This document shows, in pieces, positions 27,256-36,301 of a stretch of 64,000 bases of DNA. Numbering within the stretch: position 1 is the stretch's first letter; every line of letters starts with the position of its first letter. Made by a program: the position numbers and the translations under genes. The stretch comes from Shimia sagamensis. GTDB taxonomy: Bacteria > Pseudomonadota > Alphaproteobacteria > Rhodobacterales > Rhodobacteraceae. The stretch covers positions 558,001 through 622,000 of the forward strand of contig NZ_FXTY01000001.1 in the NCBI RefSeq assembly GCF_900182745.1. The letters run 5' to 3'. The notes under the pieces were generated by a model. It was not told where the DNA came from. It worked only from the letters and a program-made list of their open reading frames with translations, and did not search any database.

Positions 27256-28482
27256 ATGTCGGCTCCGAAGAAAGTTGTGTTGGCCTATTCCGGTGGCCTG
27301 GACACCTCGATCATCCTGAAATGGCTGCAAACCGAATACGGCTGTGAGGTGGTGACCTTCACCGCGGATTTGGGTCAGGGCGAAGAGCTTGAACCCGCCC
27401 GCGCAAAGGCGGAACTCTTGGGCATCAAGCCTGAAAACATCTACATCGAAGATGTGCGCGAAGAGTTTGTGCGCGACTTTGTCTTCCCGATGTTCCGCGC
27501 CAATGCGGTCTATGAGGGTCTGTACCTGCTGGGCACCTCGATTGCGCGTCCGCTGATCTCCAAACGTCTGGTTGAGATTGCCGAAGCGACTGGCGCAGAC
27601 GCCGTGGCACATGGCGCAACCGGCAAAGGCAACGATCAGGTGCGTTTTGAGCTGGCGGCTTATGCATTGAACCCGGACATCAAGGTGATTGCCCCTTGGC
27701 GTGAGTGGGATCTGTCCTCGCGCACCAAGCTGCTGGAATTTGCCGAAGAAAATCAAATCCCGGTTGCCAAAGACAAACGTGGCGAAGCGCCGTTCTCTGT
27801 GGACGCAAACCTGCTGCACACCTCGTCCGAAGGTAAGGTTCTGGAAGACCCAGCCGTTGCGGCACCGGATTATGTCTATCAGCGCACCGTGCACCCTGAG
27901 GACGCACCAAACGAGCCGGAGTTCATCGAGATTGGCTTTGAAAAAGGCGACCCGGTCAGCATCAACGGCGAGGCGATGAGCCCGGCGACCATGCTGACTC
28001 AGCTGAACGAATATGGCGGCAAGCACGGCATTGGCCGTCTGGACCTTGTTGAGGGTCGCTTTGTTGGCATGAAGTCACGCGGCATCTACGAAACGCCCGG
28101 CGGCACTGTGTTGCTTGAAGCGCACCGCGGCATCGAATCCATCACCATGGACCGTGGCGAGATGCACCTGAAAGATGAGCTGATGCCAAAGTATGCAGAG
28201 CTGATCTACAACGGCTTCTGGTATTCGCCTGAGCGCGAAATGCTGCAGGCGGCGATCGACAAGAGCCAAGAGCATGTCACCGGCACTGTACGTGTGAAAC
28301 TCTACAAAGGCAGCGCCACCACCGTGGGCCGCTGGTCTGACCACTCGCTCTATTCTGAGGAGCACGTGACCTTTGAAGACGATGCAGGCGCGTATGATCA
28401 GAAAGACGCGGCAGGCTTTATCCAACTGCAAGCACTGCGTCTGAAGTTGATTGCGATGCGCAACAAACGCACCCAAAAGTAA
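27256..28482 (+). CDS. argG: Argininosuccinate synthase
   Basis: The 408-residue enzyme joins citrulline and aspartate with ATP in arginine synthesis. The PP-loop ATP site is [36 protein letters not shown] and [14 protein letters not shown] are family hallmarks. The ATG has AAGGGAAG upstream. It is monocistronic, between a divergent membrane-protein gene and a strong terminator. Confidence 0.97.
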   Translation: MSAPKKVVLAYSGGLDTSIILKWLQTEYGCEVVTFTADLGQGEELEPARAKAELLGIKPENIYIEDVREEFVRDFVFPMFRANAVYEGLYLLGTSIARPLISKRLVEIAEATGADAVAHGATGKGNDQVRFELAAYALNPDIKVIAPWREWDLSSRTKLLEFAEENQIPVAKDKRGEAPFSVDANLLHTSSEGKVLEDPAVAAPDYVYQRTVHPEDAPNEPEFIEIGFEKGDPVSINGEAMSPATMLTQLNEYGGKHGIGRLDLVEGRFVGMKSRGIYETPGGTVLLEAHRGIESITMDRGEMHLKDELMPKYAELIYNGFWYSPEREMLQAAIDKSQEHVTGTVRVKLYKGSATTVGRWSDHSLYSEEHVTFEDDAGAYDQKDAAGFIQLQALRLKLIAMRNKRTQK

Positions 28483-28500
28483 GCCAACCCAATTCCGAGA

Positions 28501-28528
28501 AAGCCCGCCCAATGTGGCGGGCTTTTTT
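28501..28528 (+). terminator. Rho-independent terminator of argG
   Basis: AAGCCCGCC-CAATGT-GGCGGGCTT is a 9-bp stem followed by TTTTT, starting 19 bases after the argG stop. Confidence 0.9.
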
Positions 28529-28638
28529 GTGTCTCCCATTTGCCGATCCGAAAAAACCCTTTGAGATGGGCAGGATGACGGCTAGCGTTTCTGAAAGGCG
28601 ATATGACAGGAACATGACTGCGCCGGGGAGGCAGTTGA

Positions 28639-30288
28639 ATGGGGACACTCACATATTTTTTGCGCATTTTTGCGGTCTTTCTGCTGAGCGTTGGATTTGC
28701 CTGGGCGCAAGAAGAAGTGGTCGAAGAGCCAGGCCCACCCGCGGTTGATGACGACGTCTTTGTTCAAGCCGTTGAAGTGGACGGCGAGCAACTGTTTGCG
28801 GTCCGAGGGTCTACTGCCCTGCCCGCGGAGGAGCGCGCGGCGCTGGTCGCCAAACGGATTGTCGATGTGGCAGAGCGCAGTGAAGCCACAACTGTGGTCA
28901 TGGGCGTTGAACGCGGAGAGCTGGGCCAGACAATCTTTGCCGATGGCGTGATGGTCAGCGTGACCACGCAGGCAGATGCAGATTACGAACAGATGGAATT
29001 GGCAGTGCTCGCCTCCCTGCATGCCGAAGCAATTGAAGCGGCCATCTTAACGTACCGCGCCAACCGGACTGATGAAGCATTTTCTCACAGCACGCTGACA
29101 GCACTGGCTTGGTCAGCGATTTTTGCCTTTTATTGCGGTATCCTTTTTTGGCTGAGAAAACGGGTTCCACGCCTGTTGGCAGGTATTGTCGAGCTTCGCA
29201 CGCGGGCTATCCAAGAAGCGACGGGCGACATCGTACAAAGCCAGGCTGTGTCCAATATCGCCAAGTTCCTGATCCGGTTGCTGGTCGACATCACATTGTT
29301 CACAGGATTTTATTACTACCTGTCGTTTGTGCTGCACTCCTTTCCCAATACACGGCCGATTGCGGAGCTGCTGATCCGGTATGTAACCGACCCGATTCTT
29401 GAATTGATGATGGGCTTTGTCAGCTACGTGCCCAATTTGGTCACCATCCTGATCATTGCTGCCATTGCACGCTGGATGATCAAAGCTGTGTATTTGTTTT
29501 TTGAAAGCGTCGACAAAGGGGTTATCGAGCTCAAGACATTTGAGGATCATTGGGTCTGGCCAACCTACAACCTGATCCGAGGCGCGATCATTCTCACCGC
29601 TGCGGTGATTTGTTTTCCCTATATTCCGGGATCGGATTCTGCTGCCTTCCAGGGGCTAACCATTCTGGTCGGTATAATGGTTTCGCTTGGCTCAAACTCT
29701 GTGATCTCCAACGTGTTGGCCGGGCTATTTGTGCTCTACAAACGATCGATGAATGTTGGCGATCGTATTCGTGTGGGGGATCATTATGGCGATGTCATGC
29801 AAATCCGGTTGATGGAGACCTATTTGCGGTCGGTGAAAAATGAGCTGATCTCAATCCCTAATGCCACATTGCTGTCTTCTGAGGTGATCAACTACTCTTC
29901 CAAGATTGATGGCAAGGGTCTGCTGCTGCACACCACCGTCGGCATTGGCTATGAAGAACCGCGCAAGAAGGTGGAGGCCATGCTAATTGAGGCGGCACGG
30001 CGTACAAAGGGGCTCAAAAAGTCGCCAGAACCTTTCGTTTTGGTGACTGGATTGCTGGACTTTGCCACCAATTACCAGATCAACGCGTTTACAACACGTG
30101 GCTCCTCTTTGCCGTTGTTGTTAAGTGAATTGCACAAGAACATCACAGACGTGTTTAATGAGAACAGCGTTCAGATTATGACACCCAACTATGAAACGGA
30201 CACACCAGAATTAAAGATATCGGAAGTCGAGTGGGACGAACCGTTAGCCCATGAAACAGCGGCAGAAGCAGCCGCTCAAAAAGCATAA
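28639..30288 (+). CDS. MscS-family mechanosensitive channel with periplasmic N-terminal domain
   Basis: The 549-residue protein has a signal peptide (cleavage near GFAWAQ), then an acidic periplasmic domain (about 25-145) and several membrane helices. The MscS pore and beta domain follow: LGSNSVISNVLAGLFVLYKR is the pore-lining TM3 and VGDRIRVGDHYGDVMQIRL the beta domain. Such channels open under hypo-osmotic stress. GGAGG precedes the ATG. The tail ends with an Ala-rich stretch. An outer-membrane lipoprotein gene follows after 31 bases. Confidence 0.88.
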   Translation: MGTLTYFLRIFAVFLLSVGFAWAQEEVVEEPGPPAVDDDVFVQAVEVDGEQLFAVRGSTALPAEERAALVAKRIVDVAERSEATTVVMGVERGELGQTIFADGVMVSVTTQADADYEQMELAVLASLHAEAIEAAILTYRANRTDEAFSHSTLTALAWSAIFAFYCGILFWLRKRVPRLLAGIVELRTRAIQEATGDIVQSQAVSNIAKFLIRLLVDITLFTGFYYYLSFVLHSFPNTRPIAELLIRYVTDPILELMMGFVSYVPNLVTILIIAAIARWMIKAVYLFFESVDKGVIELKTFEDHWVWPTYNLIRGAIILTAAVICFPYIPGSDSAAFQGLTILVGIMVSLGSNSVISNVLAGLFVLYKRSMNVGDRIRVGDHYGDVMQIRLMETYLRSVKNELISIPNATLLSSEVINYSSKIDGKGLLLHTTVGIGYEEPRKKVEAMLIEAARRTKGLKKSPEPFVLVTGLLDFATNYQINAFTTRGSSLPLLLSELHKNITDVFNENSVQIMTPNYETDTPELKISEVEWDEPLAHETAAEAAAQKA

Positions 30289-30319
30289 GGCGTCGCAACA
30301 ACGGCGCCGCAGGAACAAG

Positions 30320-31720
30320 ATGAGCAGAGCTTTTGTAAGCAGCCTGACACGACGCAGCATGATGCTTGGTTTGCTGTCCGGCTGTGCTATCGCGCCAGCC
30401 GGGCCGGAATATGCACGACCCGAGACCAAACTTGCCAAAAGCTTCCTGAAGAAACAACCGTCCGGTGGCGTGCGCAAACATGATGCCAAGTGGTGGACGT
30501 CGTTCAACGACTCCTTGCTGAACACAATCGTGGGCTACGGGCTGGAGAACAACAAAGACATTCAACGGATTGCAGCCCGTATCCAGCAGTCGCAGGGTAT
30601 TTTGGCCTCTGCAGGCTTTCCGATTGGCGGCTCCAGTCGGGTAAGTGAAGTCAGGCGAAGTGGCGGCGGCGGAGATGCCGCTGAAACCTCGGGATTTGTG
30701 CGCGCCGAAGCCAAGTGGAAGCTGGACCTGTTTGGCAAACTGCAACGGGAGAAAGAGGCGGCTTTTGCACGACTGGAAGCCAGCTATGCCGATCTGGATG
30801 TGTGGACGCTGTTGTATGTGGATGAGGTAGTCACCGCCTACACAGATATGCGCTACGCGCAGGAATTGGCACGTATCTTGCACCGTGTTTTGGACAGTCG
30901 CGAAGAAACGCTCAAAGCCACCAAGGCGTTGGCGGAAGAAGGCGGCGCAACTGAATTGGATGTAGCACAAGCCAATGCGCTGGTGTTGCGCACAAGCTCC
31001 GCGGTGCCGGATGCTCGCATTCTGTTTGTGCGTATGGTCAATCGTGTCACCGCCTTGGTTGGCAGTACCGAATTGGCAGAACGGGATGATCTGGATGTGC
31101 GTGCGCCACAGCCCAGCCCAAAAACCAGCGTTGTCTCAACCGGGGTGCCAGCGGATTTGCTGCGCAACCGGCCGGATGTGGTTTATGCCGAAAAGAAACT
31201 GGCAGAAGCCGTGGCGCTGGTTGGGGTTGCGGAAGCGGACTTGTATCCGAGCCTGGGTTTAACCGGCAATATCAACGTGTCCGGGGGCAGCTCGGGGTTT
31301 GATCCCTTGGCGGCCTTCCTGCGCATCGATTTGGACATTCCCTGGTACGACCTGCCAGTGCGGCGCGGGAAAGTGGAAACCGCCAAAGGCCTGGTGGCGG
31401 AACGCAAAGCCGCTTGGGAAAAAGAGATTGTACTGGCCGTGGAAGAGGTGCGTAGTTCGCTCTTTGCCTTGCGCGAGAACACACGCGCAGTGGAGCTGTC
31501 CAAAAAGGCGGTAGAAGCAGCGGCAGAGGTGTTGCGTTTGGCGCGCAAGGCATATGCCTCCGGACAAGCCTCTTTCCTTCAGGTTTTGGATGCGGAGCGC
31601 GCCTTTTTGGACACTGAAAATCAGGCTGCCTTGGACTTGCGAAACAGAGCAGTTGATTTTGTGGATTTGAATGTCGCGCTTGGCGGGAGTTTTAACGGTT
31701 CGTTAAGTGGCCCCACGTAA
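30320..31720 (+). CDS. NodT-type outer-membrane efflux lipoprotein
   Basis: The 466-residue TolC-like protein has a lipoprotein signal with lipobox LLSGC (Cys 22) and the NodT repeat pattern (WWTSFNDSLLNTIVGYGLENN, ADLLRNRPDVVYAEKKLAEA, ADLYPSLGLTG). It should form a trimeric outer-membrane channel for an RND pump or type I exporter. ATG 30320 has AGGAAC upstream; an earlier in-frame ATG lies inside the channel gene. No RND pump or adaptor is adjacent, which is unusual for this family. Confidence 0.88.
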   Translation: MSRAFVSSLTRRSMMLGLLSGCAIAPAGPEYARPETKLAKSFLKKQPSGGVRKHDAKWWTSFNDSLLNTIVGYGLENNKDIQRIAARIQQSQGILASAGFPIGGSSRVSEVRRSGGGGDAAETSGFVRAEAKWKLDLFGKLQREKEAAFARLEASYADLDVWTLLYVDEVVTAYTDMRYAQELARILHRVLDSREETLKATKALAEEGGATELDVAQANALVLRTSSAVPDARILFVRMVNRVTALVGSTELAERDDLDVRAPQPSPKTSVVSTGVPADLLRNRPDVVYAEKKLAEAVALVGVAEADLYPSLGLTGNINVSGGSSGFDPLAAFLRIDLDIPWYDLPVRRGKVETAKGLVAERKAAWEKEIVLAVEEVRSSLFALRENTRAVELSKKAVEAAAEVLRLARKAYASGQASFLQVLDAERAFLDTENQAALDLRNRAVDFVDLNVALGGSFNGSLSGPT

Positions 31721-31783
31721 CCCTTGCGTCACCAAGGGTTGGCTGCAACCACTTGGGTGAACTGGTTACTTAGGGAAGATCAC

Positions 31784-32065
31784 ATGTTGGCACAAATCGC
31801 GGCTCAAATGGCCGAGGGGTTAAAAGACCGGACGTTTGACGGTTCATTGAAATTTGACTGCGGCGATGCCGGGGTTGTTGTGCTGGCGGACAACACCGCC
31901 ACTCAGGAAGACCGCGAGACCGATTGCACCGTGTCGATTTCCGAGGACAACCTTGTGAAACTTCTGGCGGGTGATCTAAAACCCACAACCGCGCTGATGC
32001 TGGGCAAGTTAAAAGTCTCTGGTGACATGGGCACAGCGATGAAGCTGGGCCAGCTGCTGACCTAA
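31784..32065 (+). CDS. SCP2 sterol-carrier-family protein
   Basis: The 93-residue protein has the SCP2 fold pattern: GSLKFDCGDAGVVVL, then DCTVSISEDNLVKLLAGDL and ALMLGKLKVSGDMGTAMKLG. In bacteria this small domain probably binds acyl or other lipids. ATG 31784 has AGGGA upstream; the frame is open from 31724. It is followed by a terminator. No operon partner is obvious. Confidence 0.85.
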   Translation: MLAQIAAQMAEGLKDRTFDGSLKFDCGDAGVVVLADNTATQEDRETDCTVSISEDNLVKLLAGDLKPTTALMLGKLKVSGDMGTAMKLGQLLT

Positions 32066-32073
32066 GACAACGA

Positions 32074-32096
32074 GGCGGGGATCATCCCCGCCCTTT
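32074..32096. terminator. Rho-independent terminator between convergent genes
   Basis: GGCGGGGA-TCA-TCCCCGCC is an 8-bp stem followed by a T-rich run (CTTTCTTG). It lies 9 bases after the SCP2 gene and just beyond the end of the convergent P-loop gene. Confidence 0.8.
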
Positions 32097-32100
32097 CTTG

Positions 32101-32814
32101 TTAAAGCTTATGCGCTTTCATCTCTTCATAGAGGGGAAGCGCCGCTTGTAGGACCGGCTGCAAATTCTCCGGAACCTCTGGCAGCGGGCCTTCGGCCCCG
32201 GCAAATCCAATGGAGTTCCAAACTGCGCTGTACCAATGTGACGCCCACGCACCGTCATCTTTGTGGCCGCCTTTGGGCCATGACAACATAGCGTCATCAA
32301 ATCCCAAGCCAATGGCATCACAGAGCTTTTCCAGCATGAGGCGCGGATCATCACGGATGTCATGGCTATCGATCACAATTGGGTTTTGGCCCCAGCTTGA
32401 GACCAATTTCATCAGCTCTGCTTGCTGTGGGAAGCCAATGTCTGTGAGCGTGGGATTCTCGCGTTTGTCCGCATAAGACGCGATCACGCGGGCGGGGTGG
32501 CGCAGCAGGAACACATTGGTGACCTCGCGCATCCAATCACGCGGTACGCCAGAAATCATGTGCTGCGTCATGTGTTTTTGATAGAAATGTGGCTTTCCGG
32601 TGGGGTTAGGCCCAACAAGGTCAGCGACCACATTGGCTGGATCTTGATCTTGGGACGCCAAAATCTCTTTGCCCATTGGATGCTCCAACCCGGTCATGGC
32701 GAGGTAAGCAGCGTAAAAAGGCTCGTCCACCACGGCACAATCTGCGCGGTTGCCAAAGGCGTACATCATCGCGGTTGAGAGGTTGCGGGGGCCGCTCCAC
32801 ATGGCAATTTTCAC
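32101..32814 (-). CDS. Sulfotransferase-like P-loop protein
   Basis: The 237-residue protein begins MKIAMWSGPRNLSTAMMYAF, a sulfotransferase-type 5'-phosphosulfate loop. FLLRHPARVIASYADKR resembles the 3'-phosphate-binding motif. The start is GTG 32814 with GGAG 8-9 bases upstream. A gene of this type just downstream of a branched-chain aminotransferase-like gene recurs in Proteobacteria, so the partner may be metabolic rather than polysaccharide-related. True PAPS dependence is not established. Confidence 0.7.
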   Translation of the reverse strand: MKIAMWSGPRNLSTAMMYAFGNRADCAVVDEPFYAAYLAMTGLEHPMGKEILASQDQDPANVVADLVGPNPTGKPHFYQKHMTQHMISGVPRDWMREVTNVFLLRHPARVIASYADKRENPTLTDIGFPQQAELMKLVSSWGQNPIVIDSHDIRDDPRLMLEKLCDAIGLGFDDAMLSWPKGGHKDDGAWASHWYSAVWNSIGFAGAEGPLPEVPENLQPVLQAALPLYEEMKAHKL

Positions 32815-32879
32815 GGGGCAAACTCCTATCGGTTTTGCGTCGGTATCGCGGCTGTAACGCGACAGTGCGAATTTCGGAA

Positions 32880-33791
32880 TTACGGCTTTGCGTCTTTCAC
32901 GACGAGGTCTTTGTAGAGACTGCGGATGTGCTTTGTCATCTCGCCCATGTCGCCGTTGCCAATCGACCGCCCATCAATCTCGCTGACTGGGGTCTGTGCA
33001 CCAAAGGTGCCAGTGAGGAAAGCCTCATCCGCTCCGTAGGTGTCCACCAGGGAATAGTTGCGCTCATAAACCGGGATGCCATCCGCGCGGCAAACGTCGA
33101 TGACCTTTTGGCGGGTGATACCATTCATGCAGTAGTCGCCCGTCGAGGTCCAAACCGCCCCTTTGCGAATGATGAAGAAGTTGCAGGCGTTGGTGGTGTT
33201 CACAAAACCATTGATGTCGAGCATCAACGCCTCGTCCGCGCCCGCTTTCTCCGCCGCGATACACGCAAGGATGCAGTTGAGCTTGGAGTGGGAGTTTAAT
33301 TTGGGGTCTTGGGTCATTGGCAAGCCGCGGATGTGCGGCACAGTGGCCAAGCGAATCGGACGCGGGATCGACGGTTTGGAGTGTTCCATAATGATGGTCA
33401 CCGTCGGGCCTTGCTGACTCAGCGACGGGTGCTGAAACGGGCGGGTCTTTATGCCACGGGTGACCATGAGGCGGGCGTGGGCGTCTGTGGTCATGTCGTT
33501 GGCAACGCGGGTGGCCTCCAACGCGGCGATCATGCCAGCTTTGTCCAGTCCAATGTCCAAGTCGATGGCTTTGGCCGCCTCAAACAGGCGGTCCATGTGC
33601 TCGCCCAAGAAGGCCCAATGGCCGTTATAAAGGCGCAAACCTTCCCACACACCATCCCCCAACATAAAACCGCTGTCATACACCGACACCATCGCCTCGG
33701 CCTTGGGCACAACGCGGCCATTCAGCCAGATCTTAATCTCTTCGTTGCGGGCATCTTCGGCGGCCTGGTGGGTGGTGACGTGATCGGTCAT
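32880..33791 (-). CDS. PLP class IV aminotransferase (branched-chain amino acid aminotransferase-like)
   Basis: The 303-residue protein has the fold-type IV lysine in LNSHSKLNCILA and the family signature EALMLDINGFVNTTNACNFF. GDGVWEGLRLYNGHWAFL lies near the N-terminus. It could be IlvE or a D-amino-acid aminotransferase-type enzyme; the signature alone does not separate these. GGGAGCGCTCC precedes the ATG. It lies upstream of, and in the same direction as, the sulfotransferase-like gene. Confidence 0.83.
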   Translation of the reverse strand: MTDHVTTHQAAEDARNEEIKIWLNGRVVPKAEAMVSVYDSGFMLGDGVWEGLRLYNGHWAFLGEHMDRLFEAAKAIDLDIGLDKAGMIAALEATRVANDMTTDAHARLMVTRGIKTRPFQHPSLSQQGPTVTIIMEHSKPSIPRPIRLATVPHIRGLPMTQDPKLNSHSKLNCILACIAAEKAGADEALMLDINGFVNTTNACNFFIIRKGAVWTSTGDYCMNGITRQKVIDVCRADGIPVYERNYSLVDTYGADEAFLTGTFGAQTPVSEIDGRSIGNGDMGEMTKHIRSLYKDLVVKDAKP

Positions 33792-33941
33792 GGAGCGCTC
33801 CCTGTGGCAAAGTCACGGGACGCTATCGTTGTGCTGCGGGGTTTCCAAGCTGAATTTTACATATTGGATACGTTTCATGCGGTTGACAGCAGGTGTCGTG
33901 ACGGCACTTTAGAACAGGAAATTTATTTGGAACTTTGACTT

Positions 33942-34811
33942 TTGACTTCTGTGACAGAACCCGGGTCTGCTGACCTTTCTACAAAAAAAACTCTGTTGGT
34001 GTTGGGCAGCACCGGGAAGCTTGGGCGCTTGCTCAGGGCATGCATCGTTGCGTCGCCTGACGTGTTGGCCGGATGGCAGATAGTTTGGGGTGCGCGGCGG
34101 GCTGGCGACAGCGTTGACTGGGTTTATTCCAAAGGCCCGCCGCCCAAAGCTGACGCCGTATTGGCACTGTGGGGTGTGGTGCCGGGACAGGGCGATTTGT
34201 CTGATAACATCACACTGGCCCATCAAGCCGTGCAGATCGCCAAGGACTGCGGCGCGGCGCGGGTGCTGCATTGCTCCAGCAGCGCAGTGTATGGTCCCGT
34301 ACGGGAGGCGTCAGAGAACAGCGCTCTGGCGCCGCTCAATGCTTATGGCATTGCCAAAATTGAGATGGAACAGAGCCTTTTTCCAGACTCAAATGACAAA
34401 TCCGAAATGCCTAATTCCTGCGTGATGCGGCTTGCCAATGTTGTGGGCGCAGACAGTCTGTTTGGCGCTATCCAACACGACCAACCAATGACACTGGACG
34501 CGTTTGGTATCGGCCAAAGCCCAATCCGAAGCTATGCCACGCCGTCAGTCATCTGGCGAGCTGTGGCAGCGCTTCTGGCAACCGACTCCTTCCCTGAGAT
34601 TGTGAATGTGGCGTCCTCCAATCCGGTGGCGATGCATGAGTTGCTAGACGCTGTTGACTGCCCGTTTGTGTGGCGGACAGCGCCAGAGACCGCGGTTGCT
34701 GAAGTCTCCTTGTCGGTGGCGCGGCTTCGGCGGTTGACGGGGCAGACACTTGTGGTACCGCCCGAAGAGATGATTGCGCAGTGGCGCAAGTTAACAGAGG
34801 CAGCAGAATGA
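33942..34811 (+). CDS. NAD-dependent epimerase/dehydratase (short-chain, sugar-nucleotide type)
   Basis: The 289-residue protein has the Rossmann motif VLGSTGKLGRLL (GxxGxxG), LHCSSSAVYGP and the catalytic YxxxK in NAYGIAKIEME. It resembles C4-reductases/epimerases found next to initiating sugar-phosphate transferases. Its stop overlaps the start of just such a transferase (ATGA), supporting a role in making its sugar-nucleotide donor. The start used is TTG; GTG at 33951 is an alternative. Product sugar unknown. Confidence 0.78.
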   Translation: MTSVTEPGSADLSTKKTLLVLGSTGKLGRLLRACIVASPDVLAGWQIVWGARRAGDSVDWVYSKGPPPKADAVLALWGVVPGQGDLSDNITLAHQAVQIAKDCGAARVLHCSSSAVYGPVREASENSALAPLNAYGIAKIEMEQSLFPDSNDKSEMPNSCVMRLANVVGADSLFGAIQHDQPMTLDAFGIGQSPIRSYATPSVIWRAVAALLATDSFPEIVNVASSNPVAMHELLDAVDCPFVWRTAPETAVAEVSLSVARLRRLTGQTLVVPPEEMIAQWRKLTEAAE

Positions 34812-35464
34812 TTGGACCGGGCACCACCTTTGGGCGGCGGATGATGGACCTGGGATGGGTGCTGTTTCTGTTGCTGATTTTATGGCCGGTAATGCTGATT
34901 GTGGCGGCGATGATCTTGATCCGGGATGGGCGGCCAATCCTGTATGTGTCTGAGCGCATGAAGACGCCAACGCAGGGCTTCAAGCTCCTAAAGTTTCGAA
35001 CCATGAAAAACGTGGATCAAGACAGCGGCGTGTCCGGCGGTGATAAAACACATCGGATCACCAAAACAGGCAAAACCTTGCGGCGGTACCGCCTGGATGA
35101 GTTGCCGCAGCTGTTCAATATCCTGAAAGGTGACATCAGCTTTGTAGGCCCACGCCCGCCATTGCGCCGCTATGTGGAGCGGTTTCCTACGCTTTACGCC
35201 GAAGTTCTCAAAGACCGCCCAGGCGTGACCGGATTGGCGACGTTGATGTACCACCGGACAGAAGAACAACTGCTGGAAAACTGTGAAACTCCGGAAGAGA
35301 CCGAAGCCGTGTATGAGCGGCGCTGTGTGCCACGTAAGGCGCAGCTGGATCTGTTGTATTCCAAACGGCGTACATTGGGGTTTGATCAGCGTTTGACGGT
35401 GGCAACAGTGTTTCGCCGTGTTGCACCGATCTATCGCCCTGGGCGCAGCAAGTGGCTGCTGTAA
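34808..35464 (+). CDS. Initiating sugar-phosphate transferase (bacterial sugar transferase, monotopic)
   Basis: The 218-residue protein has one N-terminal hydrophobic re-entrant segment (about 11-37) and the PF02397-type core: FKLLKFRTMK, then RLDELPQLFNILKGDISFVGPRPPL. It lacks the five-helix N-terminus of WbaP/WcaJ, so it is of the short PglC-like kind that transfers a sugar phosphate to undecaprenyl phosphate to start a glycan. It is coupled to the preceding epimerase gene and may prime the polymer built by the locus starting about 4.5 kb downstream. Confidence 0.87.
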   Translation: MIGPGTTFGRRMMDLGWVLFLLLILWPVMLIVAAMILIRDGRPILYVSERMKTPTQGFKLLKFRTMKNVDQDSGVSGGDKTHRITKTGKTLRRYRLDELPQLFNILKGDISFVGPRPPLRRYVERFPTLYAEVLKDRPGVTGLATLMYHRTEEQLLENCETPEETEAVYERRCVPRKAQLDLLYSKRRTLGFDQRLTVATVFRRVAPIYRPGRSKWLL

Positions 35465-35564
35465 CCACTCTTCACCTTGCTTCACCAAGCTGTGACATGG
35501 GGTTTCAAGGGATTGAGCCGCGAGAAGGGTTGCGCAAAAGATGGCGGCAAGAAGGAGTGTCGCT

Positions 35565-36227
35565 ATGACAAGATTTCAGAATCTGAAGACCTTGGCTTTG
35601 ACCATTTTCATCTTGCTGGGTGGATTGGCACACGGTCACCGCGCCCAAGCAATGGGCACCGACACGCTGGTGGTGGCGGGCGGCTGCTTTTGGTGTGTGG
35701 AAAGTGACTTTGAAAGTGTTCCGGGCGTGCGCGGCGTGGTGTCCGGCTACACGGGTGGGTCCACCAAAAACCCAAGCTACAAAGATGTCACCAAAGGTGG
35801 AAGCGGGCATTACGAGGCGGTGAAAATCACCTTTGATCCAGACACGGTGACCCGTGAGACGCTGCTGAACCTGTTCTTCCGGTCCGTGGATCCAACCGAT
35901 GCCGGTGGTCAGTTTTGTGATCGTGGGGACAGCTACCGGTCGGCCATTTTTGTGGCAAACAAGGTGGAACAGGGTCTGGCAGATAGTGCCAAAGCCAAGG
36001 CGCAGGCCCAGTTGGGGCAAACCATCGTGACGCCGATCCTGAAAGAGGGAAAATTCTACAAGGCGGAAGCCTATCACCAGGATTATTACAAAGGCTCCAA
36101 AATTGTGCTGACCCGATTTGGGCCTAAAAAACAGAGCGAGGCGTATAAGCGGTATCGCAAAGCTTGTGGACGGGATGCGCGGGTGAAGGCGCTTTGGGGA
36201 TCAGACGCGCCATTTGTTGGGCACTGA
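35565..36227 (+). CDS. msrA: Peptide methionine sulfoxide reductase MsrA, exported
   Basis: The 220-residue protein has a signal peptide (TLALTIFILLGGLAHG, cleavage near AQA) and then the MsrA core with catalytic GGCFWCVESDFE, GYTGGSTKNPSY and AYHQDYY. It reduces methionine-S-sulfoxide, here most likely in the periplasm. A strong AAGGAG lies 7-8 bases before ATG 35565. A GC-rich repeat follows its stop. Confidence 0.93.
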   Translation: MTRFQNLKTLALTIFILLGGLAHGHRAQAMGTDTLVVAGGCFWCVESDFESVPGVRGVVSGYTGGSTKNPSYKDVTKGGSGHYEAVKITFDPDTVTRETLLNLFFRSVDPTDAGGQFCDRGDSYRSAIFVANKVEQGLADSAKAKAQAQLGQTIVTPILKEGKFYKAEAYHQDYYKGSKIVLTRFGPKKQSEAYKRYRKACGRDARVKALWGSDAPFVGH

Positions 36228-36230
36228 GGT

Positions 36231-36275
36231 GTGGGGCTTTGCCCCCGTCGCCAAAAGCGACTCCCCCAGGATATT
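36231..36275. repeat. Rhodobacterales-type intergenic GC-rich repeat
   Basis: After msrA comes GGGGC-TTT-GCCCC, then GTCGC-CAAAA-GCGAC, then TCCCCCAGGATATTTT: two short hairpins followed by a T-rich tail. I recognise this arrangement from many gene ends in Rhodobacteraceae, where it occurs as a dispersed element and may act as a terminator. Only this copy was noticed here. Confidence 0.6.
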
Positions 36276-36301
36276 TTGCGAATGAGAAAGACGAGGCGTG
36301 C

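Noticed and set aside
27154-28026. 290-codon frame antisense to argG
   Set aside because: Shadow frame over a strongly conserved gene; the start lies in the argG coding region and no motif is present.
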